Below, piece by piece: positions 1 through 13,727 of a stretch of 64,000 bases of DNA. The DNA is from Rhyacichthys aspro (lineage: Eukaryota > Chordata > Actinopteri > Gobiiformes > Rhyacichthyidae). How positions within the stretch are numbered: position 1 is the first letter of the stretch; each line of letters opens with the position of its first letter. The position numbers were made by a program, and so were the translations under genes. The stretch lies in the NCBI GenBank assembly GCA_036850595.1, contig CM072154.1:15631330-15695329 (forward strand). Reading direction: 5' to 3'. The notes below the pieces were generated by a model, which worked only from the letters and a program-made list of their open reading frames with translations, was not told the DNA's origin and ran no database searches.

Positions 1-930
1 AGAGTCACTGACACAGACGCTATGATGGATTGACTAAAACAAGTGGCCGTGTCTGCATTTGTGGTGTAAGGCTTGTAATTCTACCAGCAGCATAAAAAGC
101 AAATGCCATCGTACAATAATAAATCATAATACACAGTTGAGTCGTAATAGGTATCTCAATTAAAAAACTATTTTCTAGCCGTAATGATATAGATGCTACA
201 TATAGAATATAAAAATGAGCAAGTGAGAGGTGAGCTTGATAGACCCGAGCTGTGATCCTAACACGGACCACTCGACATGTGCCAGAGGAGCCATTAAGGT
301 GCACCCAAAATAAGCCACATAATGCACATTCCCGGTTTGCTAAGGCTTGTTTGGACCAGACTGTCTCTTAGTAACTGTTTGGCAAGAGTAGGTATACACA
401 ACACAAAAGAGGAAGAACAAACGCAGAGAGCAAATAAACTACATACAAATTCAACTATGCAAGATTATTAGATATCAACATGGTTAGTACTGATTTGGCA
501 GGTGCTAAGTCCAACACACAAAGCTCCTCTGTGACAAACTAATCATCTGGGCCAAATTCCACCAAACTGCAAATATTATGTTACCTTGGTTTGAGGTTTG
601 TGCAGTGTATCATGCGACATCTATTCACTATTAACTGCAGGAAAAAACTTTTGTATGCTTTGTGTGAGGCCAAATTCCTCTGTCTTGGTTTACAGGGGGT
701 CTTCTTTGAGAACTGTTCTTGTGGAAAGTGGGTTACCTACTTTTTTCTGTTGTTCAAAGGCTAAGAGGCATTTACAGTGATTTAGTTTGCAGTGGTATTG
801 TTGTATTTTCTTTTCCGTCTGAACCTGTTAGCTTTGTAACATTCTGACTCAGCACAATCACTGCTGGATTAGTAAATAAATTACTGATATTAACCATATT
901 ACATTTCCATGTGATTTTTGTTTTATTTAG
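1..930. other. pkp1 intron or upstream sequence, no exon recognised
   Basis: No reading frame here resembles plakophilin or any other family I recognise. A clean acceptor (ttttatttag) ends at 930 and opens the first supported pkp1 exon, so this stretch is probably intronic. The amino-terminal exon or exons of pkp1 should lie to the left of the window. The short open frames are AT-rich and have no domain signal. Confidence 0.6.
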
Positions 931-3900
931 ATACATAGTCAGAAGTCCCGCACACTCTCCACTAAATCCATGGGAGGAAGATATATGAGCAATTCAGGGA
1001 CATGGGATCAGCAGACCAGTCCGACATACTGGCCTCAGAGTCCTAATGGTCTGAAACCAAGCCGCAGTGACCCAGCTCTGGCTGTTCCTTTATCAGTTGC
1101 TCCGTCATCTTCAACCAGCATGGTGATCATATTTGATATGTTTGGCAAAATTACATTTGGAAGTAATGTTTTTATAAGGTAGTATTACATATATTCAGGC
1201 TATGTCAACAATAGTTTTCATAGATAAATCAACATATAGTTTATCATGTAGTGTCTTCAGTATTCCTCCACATATTTTTAGAATACAATGACCCCAGTGT
1301 GTTAGCTTGTGGTTTTAGAAAAAAAAAAAAATTAAATAATATGTTAATATGTTTACTGCCTGGCTGTCTTCTCTGTATCATGCAACAGAAGTAAACAATA
1401 CAACCTGTTTCAAATAATGTGATAAGTTTGAGCCTAGTAAGAATATACTCAGAGATTGTTTAAATTCAGAAACACTGTTTTTAAAGTAAAAATGCACCAT
1501 TTCTGTGCTGCCATAACATAGTAGGCCTATTTTATTTTTTAGAGAGCCAAAGGACAAACTGCCAGCCAGCAGACTCGAGTGGCTAGACACAGCACATACT
1601 CTTTGACAAATGGCGTTCAACAGATGACTAACAGCCAGACTCGGCTGGGCCGGCCTCCATCTGCTCAGTCCAACAATGACTCAAAAATCAGCAAAACAAC
1701 AAAGACAGAACAAAAAATGTATGTACATTTTCTATCATTATTGTCCCTAGAATACGCTACAATTATCTCACTTCAGTACATGTAACGTTTGTGGAAATCT
1801 TTGCAGTGTGACTAACGGCATGAACGTATCAGACCTGACTCTCAAGGAGGCAGTAGAGTTTCTGTCTCACCCTGAAGAAAATTTTCAACAGTGTGGAGCC
1901 ACCTTTATCCAGCATAGCACCTTTAAAGAGGACCAGGCTAAACAGGAGGTAACAGTACACACGTCTACATTAACACATGCTATGCTGTCTATTTTCACAT
2001 GACACATGGGGAGTATTGTCCTTTTTTAATAATAAACAACTCCAGACCTTTATGTAACCTGCCTTGAGGGAAAAAAACTGAAGAATTTATAATCACACTT
2101 GGCTGCTTCTTCTGGTTGTAACTTAATGTGGTGTCAATCTGTTGCCACACCCTAAATCTTTAATGCCTTCCCCCTTGTTTCAGGTTTCCCAGCTTGGTGG
2201 TATACCTCTTTTGGTGGCCTTACTACAAAGTGCCAATCCTGGTGTGTGCCAGGCCTCTGCTGGGGCCCTCAGAAACCTGGTCTTCAAAAACCAGCGAAAC
2301 AAGCTGGAGGTTCAAGACTGTGGTGGCATTGCAAATGCACTGCAGCTTTTAAAAGAGACAGATTCTACTGAAACGCAGAAACAAATCACAGGTAGGACAC
2401 CACAACATGGTTTGAATTGCCTATCACAGTAAATTTTATGAATATATATGAGAAATTGATATGCGTTGAAAGGTTAGATATGTAACATTGTGTTTCTTTG
2501 TAATGTGTAGGCCTGCTGTGGAACTTGTCTTCTTCTGATGAGCTAAAGGCAGAACTTATTGCAACAGCGCTGCCTGGCTTGACTGACACTGTGATAGTGC
2601 CATTCACCCGTTGGTCAGACAACACCGCCAACAACAACATACACCCGGATGTCTTCTACAGTGCCACAGGATGCCTGCGGTAAGGCAGCACATTAATGTG
2701 CTCAAGTAAGACTAGTCTAGATTACTTAGATTGTCACCATGTTGTGTGCACTATGTATCGCTCTGATCAAGATGTCTTTTTAGGGTAGAAGGATTTATTA
2801 TGTCAGTGGACTGTTTGTTATCGACAGGTTAATGTTGTATTGTTAATTCAAGAAATTGTGTGTGGGTAGGAACTTGAGCTGTGCCCAGAAAAAGGAGAGA
2901 GATGCAATGAGGTCATGCCCTGATCTTATTGACTCCCTTGTGAGTTACACTCAGTCTTGTGTCGCAGAGGAATGCCCAGATGACAAGGTAACCTTCTGCA
3001 CTCTTAAAAATCCCCCAAATCTCTGTTTTAATCATTAAGGCACTGTATGTAGGATGATTAAACAGAGCACCTTTGTGCACGTGTGAACACACAAATCTAA
3101 ATGCTTATATAATCAAATACAACGCATACACATTCTTAATATTTATGCAGGCAATCCTTTAAGCCACTTATATAATAAACATACAGGTAAACACTATAAG
3201 CAGTATAGTATAGCAGTATATATATATTTAACACGTGTCTGTCAGTGTACCTGCTCATTTGTGGAAATATTTTAGGTGTGGTGCCTTCCTTCTTCATTCT
3301 GGCTTTGCTTGTACTATGTTTGCACATTGTTTACTGAGCTGTAGTATATGGTTGTGGGTATGTTGTGTGGTTTGTGTGCTTAAAGGTCTAGACATTACCT
3401 AATTGTAGTGAAAGTGCTTGACTGTTTTGGCAACAGCAATGATACAGAAAAGTATATTTTACACACTATAAATGTTATATACACTAAACTCTTTGTGCAA
3501 AATTTGTTTCTTTATCTTTACTATTAGACTATTGCTAGTTAAATATCAAAAACAATGCCCTTGTGATCTCTCTCCATAACATCTGTGTACCAATAACTGT
3601 ATAACTACAAGCTACTGAGTGTACTGATGTGTAGCTGTAGCCTCTAGTAAAAGCAATAATCTGACACTAACTGTGTTTTTGCTACATAGAACATTATATT
3701 AATAGTATAATTACTTACCTCATCCATTATCTCTGCAGTCAGTGGAGAATTGTGTATGCATCCTCCATAATTTGAGCTACCAGCTGGAGGCGGAGGCCAG
3801 TGAGTGCTTTTCTAATTACTACCCACTGGAGCATTCCCTTAAGAAAAGCCCCACCACAACAGGATGCTTTAGCCCCAAGAGCAGCAAAGCTCAAAAGGAA

Positions 3901-5769
3901 GTAAGTAACAGCATATTCTCCATTATTGGCTCCACTCTCAAAAGAGCTTCAACATATCCTCTCTTTCTGTCATACCAGTTTTCATTTGATCGCAAACCAG
4001 ACAGTGCCCCATCAGGTGTCAAGTGGTTAAGCCATCCTAAAATCATGCAGACCTACCTGACTCTACTGGGATCATCCCAGAAAGAAGGTACTCTGGAAGC
4101 CTGCTGTGGGGCCCTCCAGAACCTCACTGCAAGCAGAGACCTGGTGAGTACAAAGCCAGTTGTTATCACCCTTTGCATTTGTGTGAGTTAGAAAATTAAT
4201 CATTTACCAAGGTGAAAGGATTAATGGCTCAGCAGTACAGATAGCAGCTAACTCTGACATTTATGTTTTTTTTATTATTATTATGTTATGTTGGTTATGT
4301 TCCAGGGATCCGTTGCCATGAGTCAGATTCTGGTTCAGAAGTTGGGGGTGTTACAGTACATGGCCCCTTTGATGAAGTCCTCCAACCCGAACCTGCAGAA
4401 GGCCGCTATTTCCCTGCTGGGTAACTTGTCTCGAACAAGTTGGTTGCAGTCATCCATGGGTAAGGGAAATAATTATAAACACAGATAGCTGTGCCAGAAA
4501 TAAATGCCTCAATATCATTTTTGTATTGATTTTTCAGCGAAGCAGGTTTTACCTGAACTCACAACCACCCTCACCAATGGACCACGTAAGATGAGAAACT
4601 CTGATGAAACTACAGCAACTGTTTGTAATATGGTACAGAACCTAATAGCGGCGGACCCAGAGGTTGGCAAGAAGGTGCTTAGCCCTGAACTGGTCTCAGC
4701 AGTGGCTGACCTCAGTGAAGATGGGTGAGTGTAATTTGTAATTACATATTGTGTACATATATTGTGTATATACACATAAAATCACAATGTTTTATATGAT
4801 GTGTGAAAACACAGAAGAGAGAGTTTTTACAGTACCAAAAACTACCTCCAGGGAAATCTGGAATTTAGTTGTAACTATGTGTTTTAAAATATATCATAAG
4901 GTTACTCATTGAACTGTACCTGTACACGTTTTTTATATAATATTTATGTTACTTGTAAAAATCTTTTCCAGATTAATGCTACCAGACATTAGATCAGTTT
5001 CCTTTAATTTACTTTAGTGCATCTCTTTTGAAACTGTTGAGAACTACTGTGAAAAACTGCACTTGTATTAGTACATGTACTGTTGAACCTGCATTAGTAA
5101 TATTACATCTGTAACATACATTACATGTGCATTATTCCTTACTGTATTATATTGCATTAGCTTGAGCTTTTATCACTTGCCTTTTGTTCTAGGTCTTTCC
5201 CAAAAGGCAGCAAAGCAGCGGCCATGCTGCTCTACAGTTTATGGAACGAAAAGGGTCTTCAGGGAGCTGTGAAGAAGGTACAAACACAAACTGTACTGTT
5301 TTACAATGAGAACACAGGAAGGCCCAGGTGAACGAGTGGGTGTTTTTTATTATATTTAGTCACTTTCTCTTTCCACCTCCTTCTGCCCCGCCCCTAGACT
5401 TTATTGACTACACAAACAAGAATCCTGGCAGACTGGTTTGCAGCCTTCAGAGGATTATGTAGGAGAGGGAAAGGCTCACTTATAAGTTGGTTCTTGGAAA
5501 AAAAAAAAAAAAAACGCTAATGATGGGCTTGTCCTTACTTGATGGATAAGGATATGAGCATGTTAACTACATACAGCTTATTGCTGAGAAATGCTGGGGA
5601 AAGGATTCCTCCTAAAAGATTAAAGGGTGGTGTGTTTTGCTTTTGTGTAGCAGCTTTAACACACTTTAATGTCTTTAAATAATGTCATTCACAGCTGGGT
5701 CTCAACAAAGCACTTTTTGTCAATGACAACACAACAGCAGCTCATAGAGCTATGCAAATTATCGACTAA
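931..5769 (+). CDS. pkp1: Plakophilin-1 (armadillo-repeat desmosome protein), 5' end missing
   Basis: Plakophilin-1 is a p120-catenin-family armadillo protein that links desmoplakin and desmosomal cadherins at the desmosomal plaque and also occurs in the nucleus. I assembled twelve exons: 931-1122, 1543-1718, 1807-1948, 2184-2391, 2511-2679, 2870-2987, 3739-3900, 3979-4143, 4306-4459, 4538-4724, 5193-5277 and 5695-5769 (stop TAA at 5767-5769). All phases agree and give 610 codons plus stop; the human protein is about 730-750 aa, so the N-terminus lies off the left edge. The head contains KPSRSDPAL, like the KxSRSEPDL segment of mammalian PKP1. The arm region carries typical signatures: SQLGGIPLLVALLQS, AGALRNLVF, GLLWNLSSSDELK, ATGCLRNLS, SVENCVCILHNLSY and GALQNLTASRDL. 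The gene is tail-to-tail with tnnt2. Exons 7 and 8 are separated by a 78-nt stop-free intron (see findings). Family assignment is firm; PKP1 rather than PKP2-4 rests on arm-repeat resemblance plus the tnnt2/lad1 neighbourhood. Confidence 0.93.
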
Positions 5770-7185
5770 TCCTGATGGACACGTGAACAGGGCCAAGGAG
5801 GCTTGAGGTATGATCTCTTCTCAAACATGTATCAGATTTAGGAGCAAAACACCAGAATCAGTGTCAAAAAGAGTCTAACTAACTCCCTTTTGTCTCTGAT
5901 GTTTTTTTCTTACATGTGCACGTGTACGCTCGCAGTTGGACTCCCAAATGATTTAATAACACTGCATTGAGGATATTAAAAGGGCGCTCTCCATGCATGT
6001 TATTTACTTGGTCATAAAGTGTAAATACTGCGGAGAAAAGTTATGTTTACTGTCATTAATAACCCCATGAGGCGTTATATGTATTTAAGATAGAGATTTC
6101 AGAGATGTTTTGTCTGTACCAAAAGCAAGTGTGGTTTGAATGTGTTTGTACAGGAACTCCAGTTCTTAAAGCCAGGTGGCCACAATACATCCCACAAGGA
6201 TGGAAGTGCTATGTTATCTGCTGAGAAGCATTGCTGGAGGCATACAGTCATTACTCTGTGTCACAAGTTGGCCTATCTGTCAATGTTGACCTTATGACTG
6301 AGCAGCTCATCATGAAAGTAGAGAGACAAACACATAGAAACATGAGCTTATGTATGGTAAAGCTCTTTTGTTCATAGTATCTTAAAGCTTTATGTACATT
6401 ACAGTATTTGAGGCATATTAATCTCATAGCAAACTCATAATTCAAACATTTTTGTATTTGATGTCTTTGTGTGGTTCAGTTTTTTCAATATACAACCAAC
6501 AAACTGTAATCTATCCCTACTTTATCTATTTTGATATCTGTTCAGTAGTTTGTTTGTTTGTTTGTTTTTTGTTTGTTTGTTTGTAAAAAAAAGGGGAAAT
6601 GATTGGTCTAGAGATATTGTGTTTATGGAGCAAAAGAGGAAGAACTCCTTTTATAATGAAGTTGTGTTTCTGTCAAATACTTTTTTTTTTTTGTTTTAAA
6701 TTGTATAATACTTAATTCTTTTATAACCAGAAGTAATCTGATCCACTAAATGTTTACACATTGGAGTCAAAACATTTTTATTTTTAAATTCAATCAGATA
6801 AGTCTTAGGTTTTTAACACTCTGACTTTTATTTGGTCAAAATTGAATAAATGCTTCTTAGACACAGTAAAGTTGTAATGTGCAATGATGTAAAGGATTTA
6901 GAAAATAGTTTTTGCCTCAGAAATACTGCTGTCAGTATTGATTAGAATGTATTCTGGACAGATGTGTATGTGGAGTATAACTGAGAGGTGTGTACAGAGC
7001 ATAGACAATGAACATGCGCAGATGTTTTTCTACATGATGTAATATGTAAACCTTTGTTAACAAAAAGCATTATGTTGTCCTATTGCCGGCAGGTTGTAGT
7101 TTAAAATTTTGTTATGTAATACAATTCACCAAGTAATGCCATAAACACTGCTTTAAGAACTAATAAAAGTTTCAACTATGCCTTA
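5770..7185 (+). other. pkp1: pkp1 3' UTR and polyadenylation signal
   Basis: AT-rich, frame-free sequence follows the pkp1 stop codon. A canonical AATAAA lies at 7162-7167 on the plus strand and is the best candidate for the main 3' end. An earlier AATAAA-type signal near 6843 could give a shorter transcript. The stretch includes the GTTT tract noted separately. The exact cleavage site cannot be seen. Confidence 0.5.
6548..6584. repeat. (GTTT)n simple repeat
   Basis: Tandem GTTT units interrupted by a T run lie inside the presumed pkp1 3' UTR. This is an ordinary short tandem repeat. Confidence 0.85.
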
Positions 7186-7924
7186 AAGCAAGGATCTCAA
7201 AGTGTGTGCATGCCTTTGCGTGTGTCAAAACATGGCTTGAACATCTCTGCAGGGCCAGCTGATTTTTTTTTCTTCTAACAAAAAACCAAAGCATGATTTA
7301 TTTTGATTATTTTGCTATGAAATATTTAATATTGTCACTCATTATTATTCCTATTGTCATTACTGCTTTTTTGTTAGTCATTGATCACAGAACACATATG
7401 TTCAAATGTATTTTTGTTCATTATCGTGCACAGGCTCAGCAATAAATATGGCTCACCTAAACATATCCCTACAAATGTTATCCAGTCACATTTCTCAAAT
7501 ATATTATATATTTTTGGCTTAACAAAACACAATCTTAGAAAACTACATTAAACCTGTTATATCAATATTTTGTATAAAGTTGAATTGAATCATTCATGAT
7601 TAATACGACCGTTGAAGCACACTTTTATACCTTTGTATTACACTTATGATTAAGTCTTGATTGCATCTAAATGCTGACTGACTCAGCAAAGGACAGGGTA
7701 TACTTGTCTTCATATGCTGCCCAGAAGAAAGAAGAATAAATTTAAGCTGCGCAGGATTTTCCCACCTGTATTAACTGTAGATGAGTGATTCATTGTCTTT
7801 GAGTTGAGCTTTGTGTCGGGTGGAGGTCTGGGCGGTGGCCCAAGGAGCATCATGCAGTACTAGTCATGTCAGAGCCTGCCTCTTCGTAGGAAGAGCTCAG
7901 TTCTTGGCTTTGCCTTTTGCTTTC
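7186..7924. other. Intergenic gap between the convergent pkp1 and tnnt2 genes
   Basis: This is the sequence between the presumed pkp1 polyadenylation site and the presumed tnnt2 polyadenylation site. It is AT-rich with no frame showing protein-like composition. The 80-codon plus-strand frame at 7811-8053 has no recognisable domain and overlaps the presumed tnnt2 3' UTR, so I do not call it. Confidence 0.4.
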
Positions 7925-8185
7925 TTTATTCATGCCTTGTTTGACTGTGCCGTCATCAGTCTCAGTGGAGTGTCTGCTCATGAACACACCCATAGAGGCG
8001 CAAAGGTCTTAACACACAAGAAGGTCTTGGTTTCACTGGCATTTTTAATTTAAACATGATGATAGTTTTTATAATTTAAAAATTGGAAAAAAAGATTACT
8101 TTCTGCATAGTAGCTATGCAGATCTTACAATAAGAAGTTAACAGTGAGTTTTGTGAATGAGCTGCAGGACAGGGCACATGGTCAT
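7925..8185 (-). other. tnnt2: tnnt2 3' UTR with AATAAA
   Basis: On the minus strand an AATAAA (plus-strand tttatt at 7925-7930) lies about 255 nt past the tnnt2 stop codon and is the nearest good polyadenylation signal. No transcript evidence is available, so the boundary is inferred. Confidence 0.4.
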
Positions 8186-11100
8186 CTATTTCCGTAGGCC
8201 TCTCTTGCTCCTCTTGCTTCTACAAAAACAAATAGTGTCACAGGAAACATGAAGTCAGTAAACTAGTTTGCCTGCATACAAGATTGTTGAACACAGAAAG
8301 CAGACGTGCAGTCCTCTACCGTTCATTCCAGGCATTTTAGTGCTGTTTGTGTGAGTCGGGTGTGACAGCTGACCTGACACTCCCAAACTAACAGCCCGCC
8401 CTTGTTAGTGAGGGGTTTGTGCACTTTTAAGGACTGGCCAAATTACAACTGAATTGATACTGGACAGGAAGGTGTGTGCGGCTCAAAGGCCCTTTATTAG
8501 TGATGAGCAACTAATTGCTTAGATCTAAGATACAATCATGTAGGCTGGTAGGTATTGTTATTGTACTCTAAGGTACGTGAAGAAATTAGGCCCATTTGTT
8601 GCATTTAAACACACTATGAGGAGCAAAGTGTATTAAAAGTAATAGTTGTATTATTGCATGTTAATGAAAATATCATCTTACGTTTTTTGGTGATCACTAA
8701 CACGATTCCGCAGCACATTAATCTGTGAAACAAAATGTATTACTACTTTTAAATCTTCTCATTTAAACCATATTTCTTTGTATTAAGCATAATATGAAGA
8801 ATGTATTCTCATAATATAAGTCTTAAGACTTATACCCCAGGGGTCACAAAGGTTATAATAAAATGGCAGGTCAGAATGTATTTCACAGACCTCATATTTC
8901 TGTCTGGTAAACTGGTACTGCAGTTCAAATTTCTCTGCCTCCAGTTCATACATCCATTCCCACAGCTCCTTAGCCTTTTCTCTGCAAACCACAGACACAT
9001 TAAATGAAACTGAACAGTCATCATCTTCACACCAAAAGTAGTTAATCATTCTGCCCACTTGAGTTTTTCTTGGCTCGAGTTCTCAACGTCCAAAGGTTTG
9101 CGTCTATCACTGAGTATCTTCTTTTTCTTCTCTCTCTCGGTCTGCCTCTTGCCACTGCGTTTTTCTGTCTGCAGAGAAATAGAGATACGCAACATGAGTT
9201 TGGCCTACCCAGCTTAAACTTCTATGTAGAGATTATTAAAGAATGACTTTCTTACCAACTTCTGCATGTATCCGCCAAAGTGCAGGCTTGTCAGGGTCTT
9301 CTTTTTCTTTGCATCATCTTCTGCTCTCTTCTTGGCCTCCTCTTCTTCCTTACGAGCTCTCTCTTCCTACAATTCAGAGTGTTCAAAGTGTACTTTTTAC
9401 TGTAAAAACATGTTCCTGAGCGCTCATGACATTAGTTACCTCGAGACGTTTCTGACGCTCTTTTTCTCTCTCACTGCGGATCCTCTGCTGCTCGGCTCGC
9501 TCTGAACGCCGCTTTTCCTGCAGAATACACCGGCCTAAATCACTGACTGCATGTTAGGGTACGTTTTCAATGAAGTTAACAGTATTGCATTTACAATTCT
9601 CTCCTTAAGGTGAACGATGTCTTCCTCTTCCTTCTTTCTGCCTTCAAAGTGAGCCTCAATCAAAGTTTGGAGCTCCATCAGGTCCTTTTCCATTCTCTTA
9701 CGATGGATGTCCTACATAAACACAAGAGCGCCATGGCTTCTAAAACTCTGAGGGCATAAACTAACAGAGTATGTGTAAATGATAAATCAACTGGGGTCTG
9801 TCACTCACATCAAAATCCACTTTCTCACCGTCTGGGATCTTAGGGGGGATGAGGTTGGGCATGATAAATGGCCTAAAAAACAAGTTACGCAACTAAAGCA
9901 AGTTGGACTAGATTACATGGAGCACGTATAATGTTATAAAACTTTTTAGTATGCTAGTAAATGATCTCCCTCTGGTTTAATGTTCACTCATCTTTGTTGT
10001 ATTTTTTTATACTACCAAAATCATAAGTGATTTCTTTATTACTGCATATTAGTTTGAACTCTGCACACAGAAATCCTACATTCAAAACAAGTCATAGTCT
10101 AGCAAATTAATCAAATTATTTTATTCTGTGTTAATAATAGTATAGAAGATACTGAAATTATAGTAAATATCAAACGACGCATTTGTGACTAGTACCCACT
10201 TGTGCTTTGGCTTGGCTTCTTCTTCTGTTAAAAAAAATGACAAAATTAAGACACGGATCAACTCATCCGGACCACACCAAATGTTTTCAAGTGCCACCAA
10301 GTATCACAGCCATGCCCTGATTCTGACTCACAACTGGAAACAAACCAAGCAGAACTAAGTGCCAGATGTAAGTGAAGGTGATGCAGAATTACAAACCACA
10401 TCAATGCCTGAGGTGTGCCATGTGACAATGTAACTAGCGCGTTACCTTCTCCTTCCTCTGCCTCAGCTTCTTCGCCGTCTGAAAGAACAACGCAAAACTT
10501 GAGCGGCTTGACATTTGTGGAGTTTTTAAACAGACCGCTGCAACGCTGCAACATTACTCGAACAGCGTTTTTGTGTTTGTCAGAAGTGAATTGTTGCCTT
10601 TGTCACTGCACTCTTCCAAGGCAGGTTGCGATAATAAGTAGTTTCTCATCAAAGGCACGCCATACATGACCTCTACATGACACCAAGACACAGAGTTACA
10701 TACAAATGAGCTGTGAAAAACAATTCATCAACACCTTACACAAAGTGGAATTTGAAAATTTCCCTTAAAAGCTAATGACACTTTGGTTAAGAATTATGGT
10801 AAAATTCAGTTTGGGTGTGACCAGGGAAGGGACAAGTCATCACTTTTTTTTTTTTTTTTTTACAAAAGTGGAACATAATAAACACATGATTAGGTTTAAT
10901 AGCTGATTTCCATTCTGAGTAAAGAACTAGAGCCTTAGGACTGGGAGGGACAGAGCACCTTCCTCTCTGCCAGACTCTGACTGACTGTAGTGTGACTAAG
11001 AGACAAGGGAAGAAAATTGTTTGGACTTATCAAGTGAGTGCAGACAGTCACATACCAAAGTGAAGTGTGACTGAGACGGCAGATTTTTTCCCATCTGCTT

Positions 11101-13727
11101 TAGAACACTACACTGGAAAACACTAATCACCATTGCTATGTTGTTTTGTTGTACTAAACCAAACAGTTCAAAGCTCAGTACTCGATCAAACAAAAGCACC
11201 ATTTTTAATTTTCCTCACCGTTTTCATCATTGACCTCTGCTTCTTCCTCTGCACCAGCCGTGACTTCCTCTTGAGGGGCCTCTGGCAAAGTATTGTACCA
11301 AAAAAGTAACAGATTAGTGACAATTATCACAATCACAGGGTGTGATAGTGACTCACTGGCTTATGGGAAGCGCAGTCTTTCTTCACCAGCGACATATTCC
11401 AGCCATAATTGCAAAAGTAATTACATACCCCTTGTTTCCTTCTATGTGATTGTGCCCTCTTTTTCTCTGTTTGAATGAAAATATGTCCTAGATTTGACTG
11501 GAACATAGCTTAAGGTACGATGCCCCTAGTAGGCCTTACGCTTTTGTTGAAAAAAAAATCTTACAAACTGAACTGTCAAAGGAGGAATGTGTATATGAGG
11601 ACTCGTCAGATAGAGGTGATGACACTTGACATTCTTCCCACTGGCGTTTGAAACAAAAAAACAACAACAAAAAACAGAGCCGTGTTTGTGTTTAAATTAA
11701 ACAGTTTAAAATTGACTGGTGTTTGGAGTGGCGTATACTTAAAACTTCAGTAGACCCCAACCCCTAGCTTGGAAAAGCAGTCAGGAGTAATGACACTAGA
11801 AGAGTGAGACTGAAAATGTCTATGCCCTTTTGGAGATAAGGTCAGAGGTGTTTTAACCCCTGTCATCAAGGACTGGTTTCTCAGTGACATACTTGGCTGA
11901 GATTTGCATCTTACCAAGAATTTAGTTGGACTCTGCCCTTTAGTTTTGTAAGACATTTTTCAAAGTAGAAAAACTACCACTGGCCAGCACCACATAACTC
12001 CTTTTCTACTGTATTTATACTAGAAGTAATACAACTATTACAAGATCAGAGTAAAACAAAAACAAAGCATCAAGGGGACTGTCTTTCTTCGAGCTGTTCC
12101 CTTTATGTTGCAGAGTTTAGATTTGTAGTAATTACACATTAATTTGAAGCCCTTCCCATGTTTCCTCTGGGTTCCACTGCTCTAAAAATGTTTATATAAT
12201 AAAGTTTTCATTTTTATTTATCTATCTTTAACTGCTATGAATTGCTCTCTCACTCTCTCATTCTTGTATTTGTAGTATTTTGCATGTTTTCATAGTTTTT
12301 ATTTGGTCCACAGACCAGTCTAAATCAGCTTCTCAAAAAAGCATGCCATGACAGCACTAAACCGGTTCATGTGCTAACAACCAGTGTCTGCTTCTCTGAA
12401 CTGGGAGTGGACATCACAACTGTCTATTAAGTGTGTCATTGTACCCCATCACTGAGTTAACCATAGTACTTTGGTCAAACCCTAGCTGCCTTAACTGAAA
12501 TGTCACAATGACTAGCAGCAAAAAGAGTCAGATTGTGTTGAGTCAGGTACTTTTCCAGTAACCTGAGCTTTTGGATGCAGTGCTGACATGTCTGTGGGAT
12601 GCAGTTTTCCATTAGTCTTTGAATTAACCCCATGACTATACTGCGATCAATCCAGAGTGACGTGCAGTGGTAGCAATAATTCAAAGAGTAGTAAAAGCAG
12701 CAATATCTCCACAGATCATGGAGAGTACTACATGCTCAAAGCAGCATACCTTCCTCTGCCTCCTCCTGGTGTTGCTCCTCCTCTACCTCCTGATCTCCTG
12801 CCAAGCAAAGTGCACCAAGTACAGTGAGTGAGTGCCACAGCCAGCAACTCATGAAGCAACCAACAACAAAATGAAAGACAAATATTATTGTAAAACGTGA
12901 TAAGATCAGGTATGACGAAGCTATAAATCATAAAAGTCACAACTATTACTAGAGCAGGTGTTTGAAACCGCAGATACATAGATAGCATTCACCACTACAT
13001 TATATTTCCACACATTTCTATTCTTTTATCCATGTTAGCGTAAAGTCCCTTACCTTCAGCAGTCTCCTCTTAACCACAACAGAAACGTAAGGAGAAAAAA
13101 AACCATTTAATCACACCATCATAAAAGGAAGTTCACAAAAAGTATATGTTACACTTTCATTCACAAAGGTTACATGTTATTTGCTCTTCTACAAATACGT
13201 TTTAATGCCTGAAGATTTAAAATGATTTATTTTGCCATTGTGCAGCATCAATACAACTATTCAAAAGCGTTTAAAGTGAATAGACACCCTGTTAATTATA
13301 TAGTGCTACATGTTCATTATACGGCGTAATCATTTTACCTACAGCCATGGAAACTGTATTATAAGATCAAACAGCATGTCCTGAATCTGACCTCGTACAT
13401 GTTGACTGTCCACACAGCTCACAATAGTCTTAATCTCACAGGATTGCTCTGAGAATACTGCAGCCCTTGTCACTCACGGTATAGTGTATGATGAGATTTC
13501 TTACCTTCCACCTCCCTGTAAAAAGCAAACATGTATGTACATTAATTTTCCAAGCCATAACATAAATACAAAGGAGTCTGTCAGCGTGTAAAGAAAGAAC
13601 ATGCCTCTGCATACCAGTTTATGATAACACATGTCATTTTCACATGTTCAGTACTTGTAAGCACTGTACTAGAATCAACAGAAACCTACTCTTCATACTC
13701 TTCCACCACTTCCTCGTTGTCCGACAT
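8186..13727 (-). CDS. tnnt2: Troponin T, cardiac type
   Basis: Troponin T anchors the troponin complex to tropomyosin on the sarcomeric thin filament. Fifteen coding exons, in transcription order: 13690-13727, 13505-13515, 13054-13068, 12750-12797, 11219-11281, 10446-10478, 10200-10224, 9809-9872, 9595-9711, 9440-9517, 9256-9366, 9059-9168, 8891-8981, 8682-8722 and 8186-8219. They close in frame to 292 aa, normal for TNNT2. The start MSDNEEVVEEYEE is near identical to the mammalian cardiac form. Residues 1 to about 77 form the acidic hypervariable N-terminus built from very short exons. From residue 78 the conserved core appears: PNLIPPKIPDGEKVDFD, then the DIHRKRMEKDL helix, the basic ERAEQQRIRSEREKERQ helix, FGGYMQK and the C-terminal EKAKELWEWMYELEAEKFELQ I/T-arm coiled coil, ending LRNRVSDHQKT and a basic tail. 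Donors are canonical GT throughout. Cardiac type is supported by the N-terminus and by synteny; which teleost paralogue it is cannot be told. Confidence 0.95.

Noticed and set aside
598..780. Plus-strand frame after an actgcag acceptor-like motif, as a possible pkp1 exon
   Set aside because: No plakophilin similarity, no good donor, and a better acceptor lies at 930.
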